Assembly (NCBI RefSeq): GCF_008630535.1
Contig: NZ_VWPH01000005.1
Location: forward strand, 248,001 to 312,000
Source: Saccharopolyspora hirsuta
GTDB taxonomy: Bacteria > Actinomycetota > Actinomycetes > Mycobacteriales > Pseudonocardiaceae
DNA length: 64,000 nucleotides
Direction: 5' to 3'
The notes under the pieces: generated by a model
Seen by the model: the letters and a program-made list of their open reading frames with translations, nothing else
Told to the model about the DNA's origin: nothing
Database searches by the model: none
Position numbers and translations under genes: made by a program
Shown: positions 9,535-17,138 of the stretch, piece by piece
Numbering within the stretch: position 1 is the first letter of the stretch
Layout of the letters: the number at the start of each line of letters is the position of its first letter

Positions 9535-9599
9535 GCCACCACCTCCCAGCTCTCGCCCCCGACCGTAGCGGAACCACCACCGGCACCCGGGCGGAGCCT

Positions 9600-9647
9600 G
9601 GTCGTGAGTGCTGCGCCGTGCTGGAGCACTGTTGCGCACTCACGACC
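9600..9647 (-). repeat. Palindromic hairpin, GTCGTGAG family (copy 1)
   Basis: Twelve-base arms GGTCGTGAGTGC / GCACTCACGACC (read on the minus strand) enclose a 24-base loop that contains a second small stem (GTGC/GCAC). It begins 10 bases past the stop of the acyl-CoA dehydrogenase gene and precedes the GntR gene, where it could act as a terminator or mRNA 3' end; there is no U-run. A second full copy is at 19317-19364 and a half copy at 59897-59911. Confidence 0.8.
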
Positions 9648-9657
9648 TCAGCGCCGC

Positions 9658-10824
9658 TCAGCCGTCCAGGCCGCCGCGCTTGACCAGTTGGGCGGCGATG
9701 ACGTTGCGCTGGATCTCGTTGGTGCCCTCGCCGACGATCATCAGCGGTGCGTCGCGGAAGTAGCGCTCCACGTCGAACTCCGTCGAGTAGCCGTAGCCGC
9801 CGTGGATGCGCACCGCGTTGAGCGCGATCTCCATCGCGACCTCGGAGGCGAACAGCTTGGCCATGCCCGCTTCCATGTCCACCCGGCGGCCAGCGTCGAA
9901 CTCCCGCGCCGCGTGCAGGGTCAGCTGGCGGGCGGCGGTGAGCTTGGTGGCCATGTCCGCCAGGTAGTTGCCCACCGACTGGTGCTGCCAGATCGGCTTG
10001 CCGAAGCTCTCCCGCTCCTGGGCGTAGCGCAGCGCGTCCTCCAGCGCCGCCATGCCCACGCCCAGCGCGCGGGAGGCGACCTGGATGCGGCCGGTCTCCA
10101 GGCCCTTCATCATCTGCGCGAAGCCCTTGCCCTCGACACCGCCGAGCACCGCGCTCACCGGCGCGCGGTGGTCGTCGAAGTGCAGTTCGCAGCTCTCGAC
10201 GCCCTTGTAGCCGAGCTTGGGCAGGTCGCGGGAGACCGTCAACCCGGGGCCGTGCTCGACCAGGACGATCGAGATGCCCTTGTGCGCGGGTTGCGCGTCC
10301 GGGTCGGTCTTGCACAGCAGGGCGATCAGCTGGGAGCGGCGGGCGTTGGTGATCCACGTCTTGGCGCCGTTGATCACGTACTCCTCGCCGTCGCGGCGCG
10401 CCGTCGTGGTCAGCGCTTGCAGGTCCGAGCCGCCGCCGGGTTCGGTGAGCGCCATCGTCGCGCGGATCTCGCCGGTGGCCATCTTGGGCAGGTACCGGCG
10501 CTTCTGCTCCTCGGTGCCGAAGTTCAGCAGCAGCTTGGACACCACGGTGTGCCCGCCCATCGCCCCGGCCAGGCTCATCCAGCCGCGGGCCAGCTCCTCG
10601 ACGATCAGCACGTAGCAGGGCGTGGACACCGGGGTGCCGCCGTACTCCTCCGGGATGGCCAGCCCGAAGACGCCCAGCTCCTTCATCTGCTCGATGAGGG
10701 CTTCCGGGTAGGTGTTGGCGTGTTCGAGCTCCGACACCACCGGCTTGGCGGACTTGTCGATGAAGTCGCGCACCGTCTCGACGGCCAGCTTCTCGTCCGC
10801 GCTGAGGGTGTCCAATGTGCTCAC
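9658..10824 (-). CDS. Acyl-CoA dehydrogenase
   Basis: A 388-aa flavoprotein with the full acyl-CoA dehydrogenase architecture: N-terminal helical domain, beta domain (MALTEPGGGSDL and the WITNARRSQL region) and C-terminal helical domain ending in IHGGYGYSTEF and VGEGTNEIQRNVIA, the last carrying the catalytic Glu. It oxidises an acyl-CoA at the alpha-beta bond, passing electrons to ETF. The start is the GTG at 10824. It lies downstream of the MmgE/PrpD gene and upstream of a GntR regulator, divergent from a mesaconyl-CoA-type hydratase, so a short branched dicarboxylyl-CoA (for example methylsuccinyl-CoA) is a plausible but unproven substrate. Confidence 0.9.
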   Translation of the reverse strand: MSTLDTLSADEKLAVETVRDFIDKSAKPVVSELEHANTYPEALIEQMKELGVFGLAIPEEYGGTPVSTPCYVLIVEELARGWMSLAGAMGGHTVVSKLLLNFGTEEQKRRYLPKMATGEIRATMALTEPGGGSDLQALTTTARRDGEEYVINGAKTWITNARRSQLIALLCKTDPDAQPAHKGISIVLVEHGPGLTVSRDLPKLGYKGVESCELHFDDHRAPVSAVLGGVEGKGFAQMMKGLETGRIQVASRALGVGMAALEDALRYAQERESFGKPIWQHQSVGNYLADMATKLTAARQLTLHAAREFDAGRRVDMEAGMAKLFASEVAMEIALNAVRIHGGYGYSTEFDVERYFRDAPLMIVGEGTNEIQRNVIAAQLVKRGGLDG

Positions 10825-10863
10825 GGCGGTGTGCTCCAGTTCTGTCGGTCCGGGCCCCGGTGC

Positions 10864-10911
10864 CCGCGATTTCAATGGAAATCGGAGGTCTGATCTCCGT
10901 TGAAATCGCGG
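10864..10911. repeat. Intergenic hairpin, GCGATTTC family (copy 1)
   Basis: Arms CCGCGATTTCAA (10864-10875) and TTGAAATCGCGG (10900-10911) are exact reverse complements, with an inner stem CGGAG/CTCCG. It sits 10 bp after the MmgE/PrpD stop and about 40 bp before the acyl-CoA dehydrogenase start, so it could be an intercistronic terminator, a processing site or an operator. A related element is at 14243-14304, and a half copy GCGATTTCAA is at 38142-38151. Confidence 0.75.
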
Positions 10912-10921
10912 CCGGTGGCGT

Positions 10922-12112
10922 TCAGGTGGCGCGCGGGAAGGTCTTGCGCAGCAGTTCCCGGACCGTCGTCCAGTCGGCACCGGACAGCAGGGCGGGGACG
11001 TCCGTGCCGCAGGCCTTGAACTTCTCGGCCAGTTCGGCGTCGGTCGGCGGGCGCGACGGCGCGCCCGGCGGTTGGGCCAGCCGCACGTGCAGGGTCGGGC
11101 CGTCGTGCTCCACCTCGATGTCCACCTCGCCGGTCAGCAGACCGTCCGCGCCGGGCGTGTGCTCGAGCTCCACCGCGCGGAGCAGGTCCTGCGCCGCGGT
11201 CCGCTCGACGGCTCGGTCGGTGAAGGCGGCGAAGTCCGGGTAGTCGTCCAGCAGCGCGGTCGCGACCGCGTAGGGCAGGCTGAACTTGCCCTCCAGCCCG
11301 GTGGTGGGGCGGTCGTGGATCAGCGGGGTGACGGTGGCCTGCGGGGTGCGCACCCGGACCCGGCGCACCTCGCCGCGGACCTGGTCGCGGATTTCGCGCA
11401 GCGCGGCGATCGGCCGCTGCATCGCGTAGCAGCACGGGTAGACCTTGATCGCCAGGCCGCCCGGGACCGCTGGGCCGGACAGGTCGAGCTCACCGCTGCC
11501 GCCGACGAGCTCCAGCCAGGCGTCCAGCGCGCTCGGGTCGGCGGTGGCCCCGGCCTGCGCCAGCTGCGCGGCGCGCACCCCGGCCTGCGCGGCGAAGCCG
11601 ACCTGCAGGGATTTGCCGTGCGTTCCGAACGCGTTCTGCACGCCACCGGCCGCGGGGACCGCGAGCGCCATCGCGGTGGCCAGCTGCTCGGCGGACAGCC
11701 CGAGCGCGGTTCCGGCCGCCACCGCGGCGGCGGGCGCACCAGCCGTGCAGGTCGCGTGCCAGCCCGCGGAGTAGTGCGACCAGCCGAGCGCGTTGCCCAG
11801 GCGGGCCATCACCCCGGCCCCGGCCAGGTAGGCGCGCGCGTCACCACCGGTGGCCAGCACGACCGGGACGGTCACCACGCTGATGTGCGTGGTGGACTCG
11901 ACGTGCAGGTCGTCGAAGTCCAGCACGTGGCCGACGGCCGCCCAGCGGGCGGCGTCCGGCAGGTCGGCGGCGATCCCGGTCAGCGGGTCGTCCCGCGCGG
12001 CCAGGGCGACCGCGGCGGTGTCGAGCAGCGAGCGCTGGGCCAGCGCCAGGTCGTCGGGGCCCGGTTCGAGCTCGGTCGCCCAGTCCGCGAGGGCTTCGGC
12101 GATGGATGCCAT
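10922..12112 (-). CDS. MmgE/PrpD family protein (2-methylcitrate dehydratase / cis-aconitate decarboxylase superfamily)
   Basis: A 396-aa protein, slightly shorter than typical PrpD (about 450 aa). Family landmarks are DLHVESTTHISVVTVPVVLA near the N terminus, GWHATCTAGAPAAAVAAGTALG, the FGTHGKSLQVGFAAQAGV stretch and VYPCCYAMQRPIAALREI. Members dehydrate, decarboxylate or epimerise polycarboxylic acids, so the family alone does not fix the reaction. The ATG at 12112 has GAAAGG upstream. It is first in a leftward unit with the acyl-CoA dehydrogenase; the promoter region carries one copy of a TTTGTACGGCCAAA motif 42 bp before the start. Confidence 0.88.
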   Translation of the reverse strand: MASIAEALADWATELEPGPDDLALAQRSLLDTAAVALAARDDPLTGIAADLPDAARWAAVGHVLDFDDLHVESTTHISVVTVPVVLATGGDARAYLAGAGVMARLGNALGWSHYSAGWHATCTAGAPAAAVAAGTALGLSAEQLATAMALAVPAAGGVQNAFGTHGKSLQVGFAAQAGVRAAQLAQAGATADPSALDAWLELVGGSGELDLSGPAVPGGLAIKVYPCCYAMQRPIAALREIRDQVRGEVRRVRVRTPQATVTPLIHDRPTTGLEGKFSLPYAVATALLDDYPDFAAFTDRAVERTAAQDLLRAVELEHTPGADGLLTGEVDIEVEHDGPTLHVRLAQPPGAPSRPPTDAELAEKFKACGTDVPALLSGADWTTVRELLRKTFPRAT

Positions 12113-12153
12113 GGGAACCTTTCCGCCAGCGCGGGGCCGCGCTGTCCGCAATC

Positions 12154-12167
12154 TTTGTACGGCCAAA
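12154..12167. promoter_or_regulatory. Candidate GntR operator, copy 1
   Basis: TTTGTACGGCCAAA, with TTTG/CAAA half-symmetry, lies 42 bp upstream of the MmgE/PrpD start. The same 11-base core TTTGTACGGCC recurs in the same orientation 134 bp away (12288), immediately before the divergent hydratase gene. The nearby HutC-type GntR regulator is the natural candidate ligand; this is inferred from position and motif type. Confidence 0.55.
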
Positions 12168-12287
12168 TACTTCGCGCGGTCAAGGCCGTGCTGCTGCGGA
12201 TCGAAACCGTTGCGTCAGCGGTATCACCACCCCGGTCGGCCGCCGCACGTTGACGCCGGGAGGTAGGGGGTCGAGACTGGCAGCGAG

Positions 12288-12301
12288 TTTGTACGGCCCA
12301 A
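12288..12301. promoter_or_regulatory. Candidate GntR operator, copy 2
   Basis: TTTGTACGGCCCAA is the second copy of the motif at 12154, here ending 24 bp before the GTG of the mesaconyl-CoA-type hydratase, close to where transcription would start. Two matching sites, one for each divergent unit, fit a single repressor controlling both. Confidence 0.55.
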
Positions 12302-12325
12302 TTCGGCCAGGCGAGGGAGGAAGCA

Positions 12326-13162
12326 GTGCCGGGCTTGGAGACCTACCTGCAGGAGTGGCGGCCGGAGCCGCTGGTCGAGACCGACGCCCTGCCCGCGGAA
12401 CCGTCCCGCGCGCTGGCCGCGGTGCTCGAGACGACCGCCCCCGGCGACGAGCTGCCCCCGCTGTGGCACTGGGTGCACTTCCAGCACTGGCCCCGGCACG
12501 GCGAGCTCGGCGCGGACGGGCATCCGACGCACGGGCACTTCCTGCCGCCGATCCCCGACCGGCGGCGGATGTTCGCCGGGGGTCGGCTCACCGTCACCGC
12601 TCCGCTGCGCCTGGGGGTTCCGGCCGAGCGCACCTCGTCGCTGGCGAACGTCGTGGTCAAGCAGGGCCGCTCGGGCGAGATGGCCTTCGTGACGGCCCGC
12701 GCGGAGTACCGGCAGGACGGCGAGCTCCGGTTCGTCGAGGAGCAGGACTACGTCTACCGCAGCGGGGAGAGCTCGACCAAGAACCCCGACGCCGCCCGGC
12801 CCACCGACCTCCCGGTCTCCGACGCGCCGTGGCAGCAGCCCTTCACCGGCGACCCGGTGCGGCTGTTCCGGTTCAGCGCGCTGACCGCCAACGCGCACCG
12901 CATCCACTACGACGCGCCGTACGCCCGCGAGGTCGAGTCCTACCCCGGGCTCGTGGTGCACGGCCCGCTGCTGGTGCTGCTGATGACCGAGCTCGCCCGC
13001 AGCCGGGCACCCGAGCGCGAGCTCGCCGGGGTCGACTACCGGCTGCGCCGCCCGGTCTTCGCCGGGGACCCGGTGCTGGTCACCGGCAGCCCGGACGGGG
13101 ACATGGCGGTGCGCACCGCACCGGACCACCTCATGGCGACCGCACAGGTCACCTTCCGCTGA
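12326..13162 (+). CDS. FAS1-like dehydratase / mesaconyl-C4-CoA (3-methylfumaryl-CoA) hydratase family protein
   Basis: A 278-aa double-hotdog protein of the HTD2/Meh type: an N-terminal FAS1-like dehydratase domain (PPLWHWVHF, GHFLPPIPDRRRMFAGG) and a C-terminal MaoC-like half with the hydratase signature (TANAHRIHYDAPYA, YPGLVVHGPLL) carrying the catalytic Asp/His. Relatives hydrate mesaconyl-C4-CoA or 3-methylfumaryl-CoA to (citra)malyl-type CoA esters. The GTG at 12326 has GAGGGAGGAAG upstream. It is divergent from MmgE/PrpD and the acyl-CoA dehydrogenase, which supports a branched C5 dicarboxylic acid route; no CoA-transferase or CoA-lyase is present nearby. Confidence 0.85.
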   Translation: MPGLETYLQEWRPEPLVETDALPAEPSRALAAVLETTAPGDELPPLWHWVHFQHWPRHGELGADGHPTHGHFLPPIPDRRRMFAGGRLTVTAPLRLGVPAERTSSLANVVVKQGRSGEMAFVTARAEYRQDGELRFVEEQDYVYRSGESSTKNPDAARPTDLPVSDAPWQQPFTGDPVRLFRFSALTANAHRIHYDAPYAREVESYPGLVVHGPLLVLLMTELARSRAPERELAGVDYRLRRPVFAGDPVLVTGSPDGDMAVRTAPDHLMATAQVTFR

Positions 13163-14168
13163 CCCGCGCCCAGACGTCGAGCAGCCTCGCCGCCGAACCG
13201 CCGACGGGGCCGACCGCGTCCGCCAGCACCTCGGCGGCGGGCAGCTCCGCGCTGTCCACTGCGGACACCGCGGGCGCGGGGTCGGCGATGGTGCTGGAGC
13301 AGACCGCCAGCAGGTGCTCCGGCACGGTCAGCGCCGGGTCGACGCAGCCGACCAGGGGCGTTCCCACGGCGGCGATCAGCGGGAACACGGTGCCGGGGAT
13401 CCCGATCGCCGCTTCGGCCCGCGCCGAGGCCTGCAGCGACGGGGCGTCGCTGATCTCGTAGCGGCTCCACAGCGCCGGGTCCTCGCGCGGGTGCAGGCCG
13501 ACCAGGATGCGCTTTCCAGCGGCCTGCAGCCGCTCGGCGGCGGCCAGCAGCAGCTCGGTGCCGGGCGCGGCGGACCCGGTGTCGTCGGGGTGGGTGACGC
13601 TGGTGAGCACCAGGACCAGGCCCGGTTCCGGCGCGCGCTGCGGCAAGGAGTCCGTCTGCGGCGAGCCGACGACGCGGATCTTCCGGTGGGTGCCCAGATA
13701 AGCCGCGAAGGCGCGGGCTTCGGCTGGCGAGGACGCGGTGATCGCGCGCAACCGCGGCCGCAACCGCTTGGCGCGCTCGGTTTCGCGCGGGTTGAGGTAG
13801 GCCAGCGAGCTGGCGGCCAGCAGCAGCTTCCGGAAGCGGGACGCGCACTCCGCGGGCCACTCCTCCGCACCCGTCACGACCAGCAGGTCGGCGCGCGGGG
13901 CCTCGTCGGGCGTCGCCACCGGCACCGGGTCGTCCGGGGCGGCCTCGGCGCGGTCGGGCACCAGCTGGGTCAGCTGCCACCCGCGGCGGGCGGCTTCGGC
14001 GAGCAGCGGTTTGACGTGGTAGGTGCCCCACGGCTCGTTGGTCGCGATCAGCACCCACCTCGGCCGGGCCGCCGCAGCCGTCCCGCCGAGGGCCAGGAGC
14101 CCGGCCCCGGCCAGCGCGCCGCCCAGCACCGTTCGGCGCGCGAGCACCGTCCGCTCGTCGTCGTTCAT
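13149..14168 (-). CDS. Tat-exported protein of unknown function, glycosyltransferase-B-like fold
   Basis: A 339-aa protein with a clear twin-arginine-type signal (LARRTVLGGALAGAGLLAL, then AAA at about residue 35). The rest alternates beta strands and helices in a way that recalls GT-B or sugar-epimerase folds: a nucleotide-site-like VGSPQTDSLP, LVLVLTSVTHPDD, RILVGLHPREDPALW and GIPGTVFPLIAAVGTPLVG. The last motif resembles the GT-B segment that contacts the donor. I do not recognise a named family, and an exported enzyme of this fold would be unusual. Its 3' end overlaps the hydratase gene by 14 bp tail-to-tail. Function unassigned. Confidence 0.8.
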   Translation of the reverse strand: MNDDERTVLARRTVLGGALAGAGLLALGGTAAAARPRWVLIATNEPWGTYHVKPLLAEAARRGWQLTQLVPDRAEAAPDDPVPVATPDEAPRADLLVVTGAEEWPAECASRFRKLLLAASSLAYLNPRETERAKRLRPRLRAITASSPAEARAFAAYLGTHRKIRVVGSPQTDSLPQRAPEPGLVLVLTSVTHPDDTGSAAPGTELLLAAAERLQAAGKRILVGLHPREDPALWSRYEISDAPSLQASARAEAAIGIPGTVFPLIAAVGTPLVGCVDPALTVPEHLLAVCSSTIADPAPAVSAVDSAELPAAEVLADAVGPVGGSAARLLDVWARVSGR

Positions 14169-14242
14169 GACCGGAGAAGCTACGCACCCGAACCGACCAC
14201 GACGTGAACCTGCGGCGAACGCGCGGGTCCGATGAGGACGCA

Positions 14243-14304
14243 GCGATTTCGCGCGAAACCAGCGGTTCGCGTGCGGACGAGGTGCCGGTTTCGCGCGAAA
14301 TCGC
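14243..14304. repeat. Long perfect hairpin, GCGATTTC family (copy 2)
   Basis: Arms of 18 bases, GCGATTTCGCGCGAAACC (14243-14260) and its exact reverse complement (14287-14304), flank a 26-base loop. Each arm itself contains the palindrome TTTCGCGCGAAA. It lies 23 bp past the stop of the NtaA-type gene at the end of the large sulfur operon, consistent with a terminator or mRNA-stabilising 3' structure. No U-run follows. Confidence 0.8.
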
Positions 14305-14327
14305 CAGCCCGACGCCGCGCGCCGGGG

Positions 14328-15704
14328 TCAGCGGGGTGCGTCCCGGAAGGCGCCGCGGTAGGCCGCGGCCGGGTGGCGCGGGTTCAGCCGGGAGCCGTCG
14401 GCGAACAGCTTCTCCCGGAAGGTCCCCGGCCGGTACTCGGTCTGGGCCAGGCCGCGGCGGCGCAGCTCGGGCAGCAGGCCGTCGATCACCTCCGCGTAGC
14501 TGCCCGGGATGACGTGGTTGATGATGTTGATGCCGTCGACGCCCGCGTCCTGCCAGCGCTCCAGCTCGTCGGCGATCCGCTCCGGCGTGCCGACCAGCCG
14601 CATCCGCTCCGCGCGGTAGCGGACCATGTCCTCGATGGTCGGGTTGCCGCCCGGCACCGAGTCGATGACCGCCTGCAGCACTCCCCTGCCACCTTCGACG
14701 TGCAGGTCCTTCAGCGGGGTGTCCACCGGGGCGTCCCCGAGGTCCACGCCCATCCCGCCGAGCATGTGCGCGGCGAGCCCGTCGATCGACAGGTACTCGT
14801 CGAAGTCGGCCTTGCGGCGGCGGGCCTCGGCCTCGGTGCTGCCGACCACGAAGGACAGCCCGGCGAAGAACAGCACGTCCGCTGGGCGGCGGCCGCGTTC
14901 GGCGGCCTGCGCCCGGACCGTGGTGGTGATCTTCCGGGCGCTGTCCGGCGAACCGGCGAACATGAACACCGCCTCGGCGTTGCGCGCGGCGAACGCCATC
15001 CCGGCCGGGGAGGTGCCCGCCTGGAACAGCACCGGCGTGCGCTGCGCCGACGGCGCCACCAGGTGCGGCCCCTCCACCGAGTACCGCTCGCCGCGGTGGT
15101 GGATCTTGTGGATCCCCGCCGGATCGGCGTGCGCGCCCGCCTTGTCGCGCAGCAGCGCGCCGTCGTCCCAGCTGCCCTCCAGCAGCTTGTAGACCACGTC
15201 GACGTACTCGTCGGCCCACCGGTAGCGCTCGTCGTGCGGGGTCAGGCCGGGCAGCCCGAAGTTGCGGTGGGCGTTCTCCAGCACCGACGTGACGATGTTC
15301 CAGCCGGTCCGGCCCCCGGTGAGGTGGTCGAGCGTGGCGGCGCGGCGGGCGAAGGTGTACGGGTGCTCCTGGATCACCGAGCTGGTCCACGCCAGGCCCA
15401 GGTGCTCGGTCACCGCGCCGAGCGCGGAGATCATCACCGACGGGTCGTGCGAGGGGATCTGCAGCCCCTCGGTGGCGAAGATGTCCCAGCTGCCGCGGTA
15501 GTTGCCGTACAACCCCACCACGTCGGCGAAGAAGATCGCGTCGAACTTCGCCGCCTCCAGCTGCCGGGCCAGGTCGGTCCACAGCGACAGCTCGTCGAAC
15601 CGGTGCTGCTGGGCGTCGGGGTGCCGCCACTGCCCCTCCAGGATGTGCGAGGTGGTGGCCATGACGAACGCGCTCAGCCGCAGGCGGCTCCGCCGGGCGC
15701 TCAC
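14328..15704 (-). CDS. NtaA/DszA-type FMN-dependent monooxygenase
   Basis: A 458-aa bacterial-luciferase-fold (LLM) protein of the NtaA/SnaA/DszA/SoxA group, which use FMNH2 from a separate reductase. Hallmarks are LRLSAFVMATTSHILEGQWR at the N terminus, FDAIFFADVVGLYG, and GWNIVTSVLENAHRNFG. DszA opens dibenzothiophene sulfone; NtaA attacks nitrilotriacetate; the exact substrate here is not fixed. The GTG at 15704 overlaps the MetI stop as GTGA, implying coupled translation, and makes this the last gene of the operon running sfnG, dszC-like, sfnB-like, metQ, metN, metI. The sulfur context favours a C-S bond substrate. Confidence 0.88.
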   Translation of the reverse strand: MSARRSRLRLSAFVMATTSHILEGQWRHPDAQQHRFDELSLWTDLARQLEAAKFDAIFFADVVGLYGNYRGSWDIFATEGLQIPSHDPSVMISALGAVTEHLGLAWTSSVIQEHPYTFARRAATLDHLTGGRTGWNIVTSVLENAHRNFGLPGLTPHDERYRWADEYVDVVYKLLEGSWDDGALLRDKAGAHADPAGIHKIHHRGERYSVEGPHLVAPSAQRTPVLFQAGTSPAGMAFAARNAEAVFMFAGSPDSARKITTTVRAQAAERGRRPADVLFFAGLSFVVGSTEAEARRRKADFDEYLSIDGLAAHMLGGMGVDLGDAPVDTPLKDLHVEGGRGVLQAVIDSVPGGNPTIEDMVRYRAERMRLVGTPERIADELERWQDAGVDGINIINHVIPGSYAEVIDGLLPELRRRGLAQTEYRPGTFREKLFADGSRLNPRHPAAAYRGAFRDAPR

Positions 15705-16369
15705 CGCCGCTTGTCCAGCCGTCGCACGGTCGCGCTGCCGACCAGCTGGACCAGCTGCACCAGCGCGATCATGACCAGCACCGCCACCACCATCACGCCG
15801 GTCTCGTAGCGGTAGTAGCCGTGGCGGATGGCGAAGTCGCCGATGCCCCCGCCGCCGACCAGTCCGGCGATCGCCGAGTAGGAGATGAAGCTGACCACCA
15901 TGATGGTGATCGAGCCCGCCAGCCCCGGGCGGGCCTCCACCAGCAGCACGCTCCAGATGGTGCGCAGCTTCGACGCGCCCATCGCCTGGGCGGCCTCGAT
16001 CACGCCCGGGCTGATCTGCAGCAGGTTCTGCTCGACGAACCGCGACAGGTAGGCGATGGCGTTGACGCACAGCGGCACGGTCACCGCGACGGTGCCGACG
16101 CTGGTGCCGACGATCAGCCGGGTGATCGGGATCATCGCGATCAGCAGGACCAGGAACGGGAACGACCGCACCAGGTTGACCACCGCGTTGACCACCTGGT
16201 GCAACCGCGGCGACGGGCTCAGCCCGCCCGGTCTGCTCACCCACAGCAGCACCCCGACCGGGATCGCGGCCAGCACCGCCAGCGGCACCGTGATCAGCAG
16301 CATCAGGCCGGTCTCGCCGAGCGCTTCGAGCATCTCGGGCAGCGCGGCGGTGATCTGGTCAACCAGCAC
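15701..16369 (-). CDS. metI: MetI-type ABC transporter permease
   Basis: A 222-aa permease with five predicted TM helices and the cytoplasmic EAA loop EAAQAMGASKLRTIW that docks on the ATPase. It matches the D-methionine importer family in length and in the late GGGGIGDFAIRHGY segment. The N terminus overlaps metN by 11 bp and the stop overlaps the NtaA-type start by 4 bp, so the genes are tightly coupled. In this setting it may import methionine or a related organosulfur compound. Confidence 0.92.
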   Translation of the reverse strand: MLVDQITAALPEMLEALGETGLMLLITVPLAVLAAIPVGVLLWVSRPGGLSPSPRLHQVVNAVVNLVRSFPFLVLLIAMIPITRLIVGTSVGTVAVTVPLCVNAIAYLSRFVEQNLLQISPGVIEAAQAMGASKLRTIWSVLLVEARPGLAGSITIMVVSFISYSAIAGLVGGGGIGDFAIRHGYYRYETGVMVVAVLVMIALVQLVQLVGSATVRRLDKRR

Positions 16370-17138
16370 GGCTCTCCTCCAGGTCCCGCCCGGACCGCAA
16401 CCGGATGCGGTCGTCCACCATGAACCGGGCGATCTCGGTCTCGGGGCGCAGCGGCGAGCCGTCCAGCTCCAGGTGCTCGACGACCTTGCCGCCGTCCATC
16501 ACCGCCACGTCGTCGGCGATCGCGCGGACCACGTTCATCTCGTGGGTGACCAGGACGATCGTGATGCCGAGCCGCTCGTTGACCTCCTTGAGGTAGCTCA
16601 GCACCGACACCGTGGTCCGCGGGTCCACGGCGCTGGTCGGCTCGTCGCACAGCAGCACCGACGGCTCGTTGGCCAGCGCCCGCGCGATCGCGACCCGCTG
16701 CTGCTGGCCGCCGGAGAGCTTCGCCGGGTGGACGTCGGCCTTGTCGGCCAGGTCGACCACGGCGAGCGCCTCGGCCACCCGCGCCGCGCGGGCGGCCTTG
16801 TCCACCCCGGCGATGCGCAGCGCCAGCTCGACGTTCTGCGCCGCGGTGAGGTTGGCCAGCAGGTTGAAGTGCTGGAAGATCATGCCGATCTTGGTGCGCC
16901 GCCGACGCAGCTCGGCCTCGTCCACCGCGGTCAGATCGGTGCCGTCCACCTCGACGGTGCCGGAGTCGGGCCGCTCCAGCAGGTTGATCAGCCGGATCAG
17001 CGTCGACTTGCCCGCGCCGGAGAACCCGATGATGCCCTGCACCGACCCGCGCGGCACGTGCAGGTCGACGTCGTCGACGGCGGTCAGCGGGCCGTCCGGG
17101 CCGGTGAACCGCTTGGTGACCCCGCGCAAGGTGATCAA
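16359..17138 (-). CDS. metN: MetN-type ABC transporter ATPase
   Basis: ABC ATPase of 259 aa with all motifs: Walker [11 protein letters not shown]-loop MIFQHFNLL (the FQ.FNLL form is typical of MetN), signature LSGGQQQR, Walker [13 protein letters not shown] and the H-loop VTHEM. I choose TTG 17138 as start because GGAAGG lies nine bases upstream and the codon overlaps the metQ stop as TTGA; GTG codons at 17159 and 17156 are alternatives. It is shorter than E. coli MetN (343 aa): the C-terminal NIL/C2 regulatory domain that gives methionine trans-inhibition is missing, so import is probably not shut off by that route. Confidence 0.9.
   Translation of the reverse strand: MITLRGVTKRFTGPDGPLTAVDDVDLHVPRGSVQGIIGFSGAGKSTLIRLINLLERPDSGTVEVDGTDLTAVDEAELRRRRTKIGMIFQHFNLLANLTAAQNVELALRIAGVDKAARAARVAEALAVVDLADKADVHPAKLSGGQQQRVAIARALANEPSVLLCDEPTSAVDPRTTVSVLSYLKEVNERLGITIVLVTHEMNVVRAIADDVAVMDGGKVVEHLELDGSPLRPETEIARFMVDDRIRLRSGRDLEESRAG

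Noticed and set aside
10922-12112. Methylcitrate cycle (prp) assignment for the PrpD- and PrpF-like genes
   Set aside because: No methylcitrate synthase, methylisocitrate lyase or AcnD is present, and the two genes are in separate operons, so family names alone do not support propionate catabolism.
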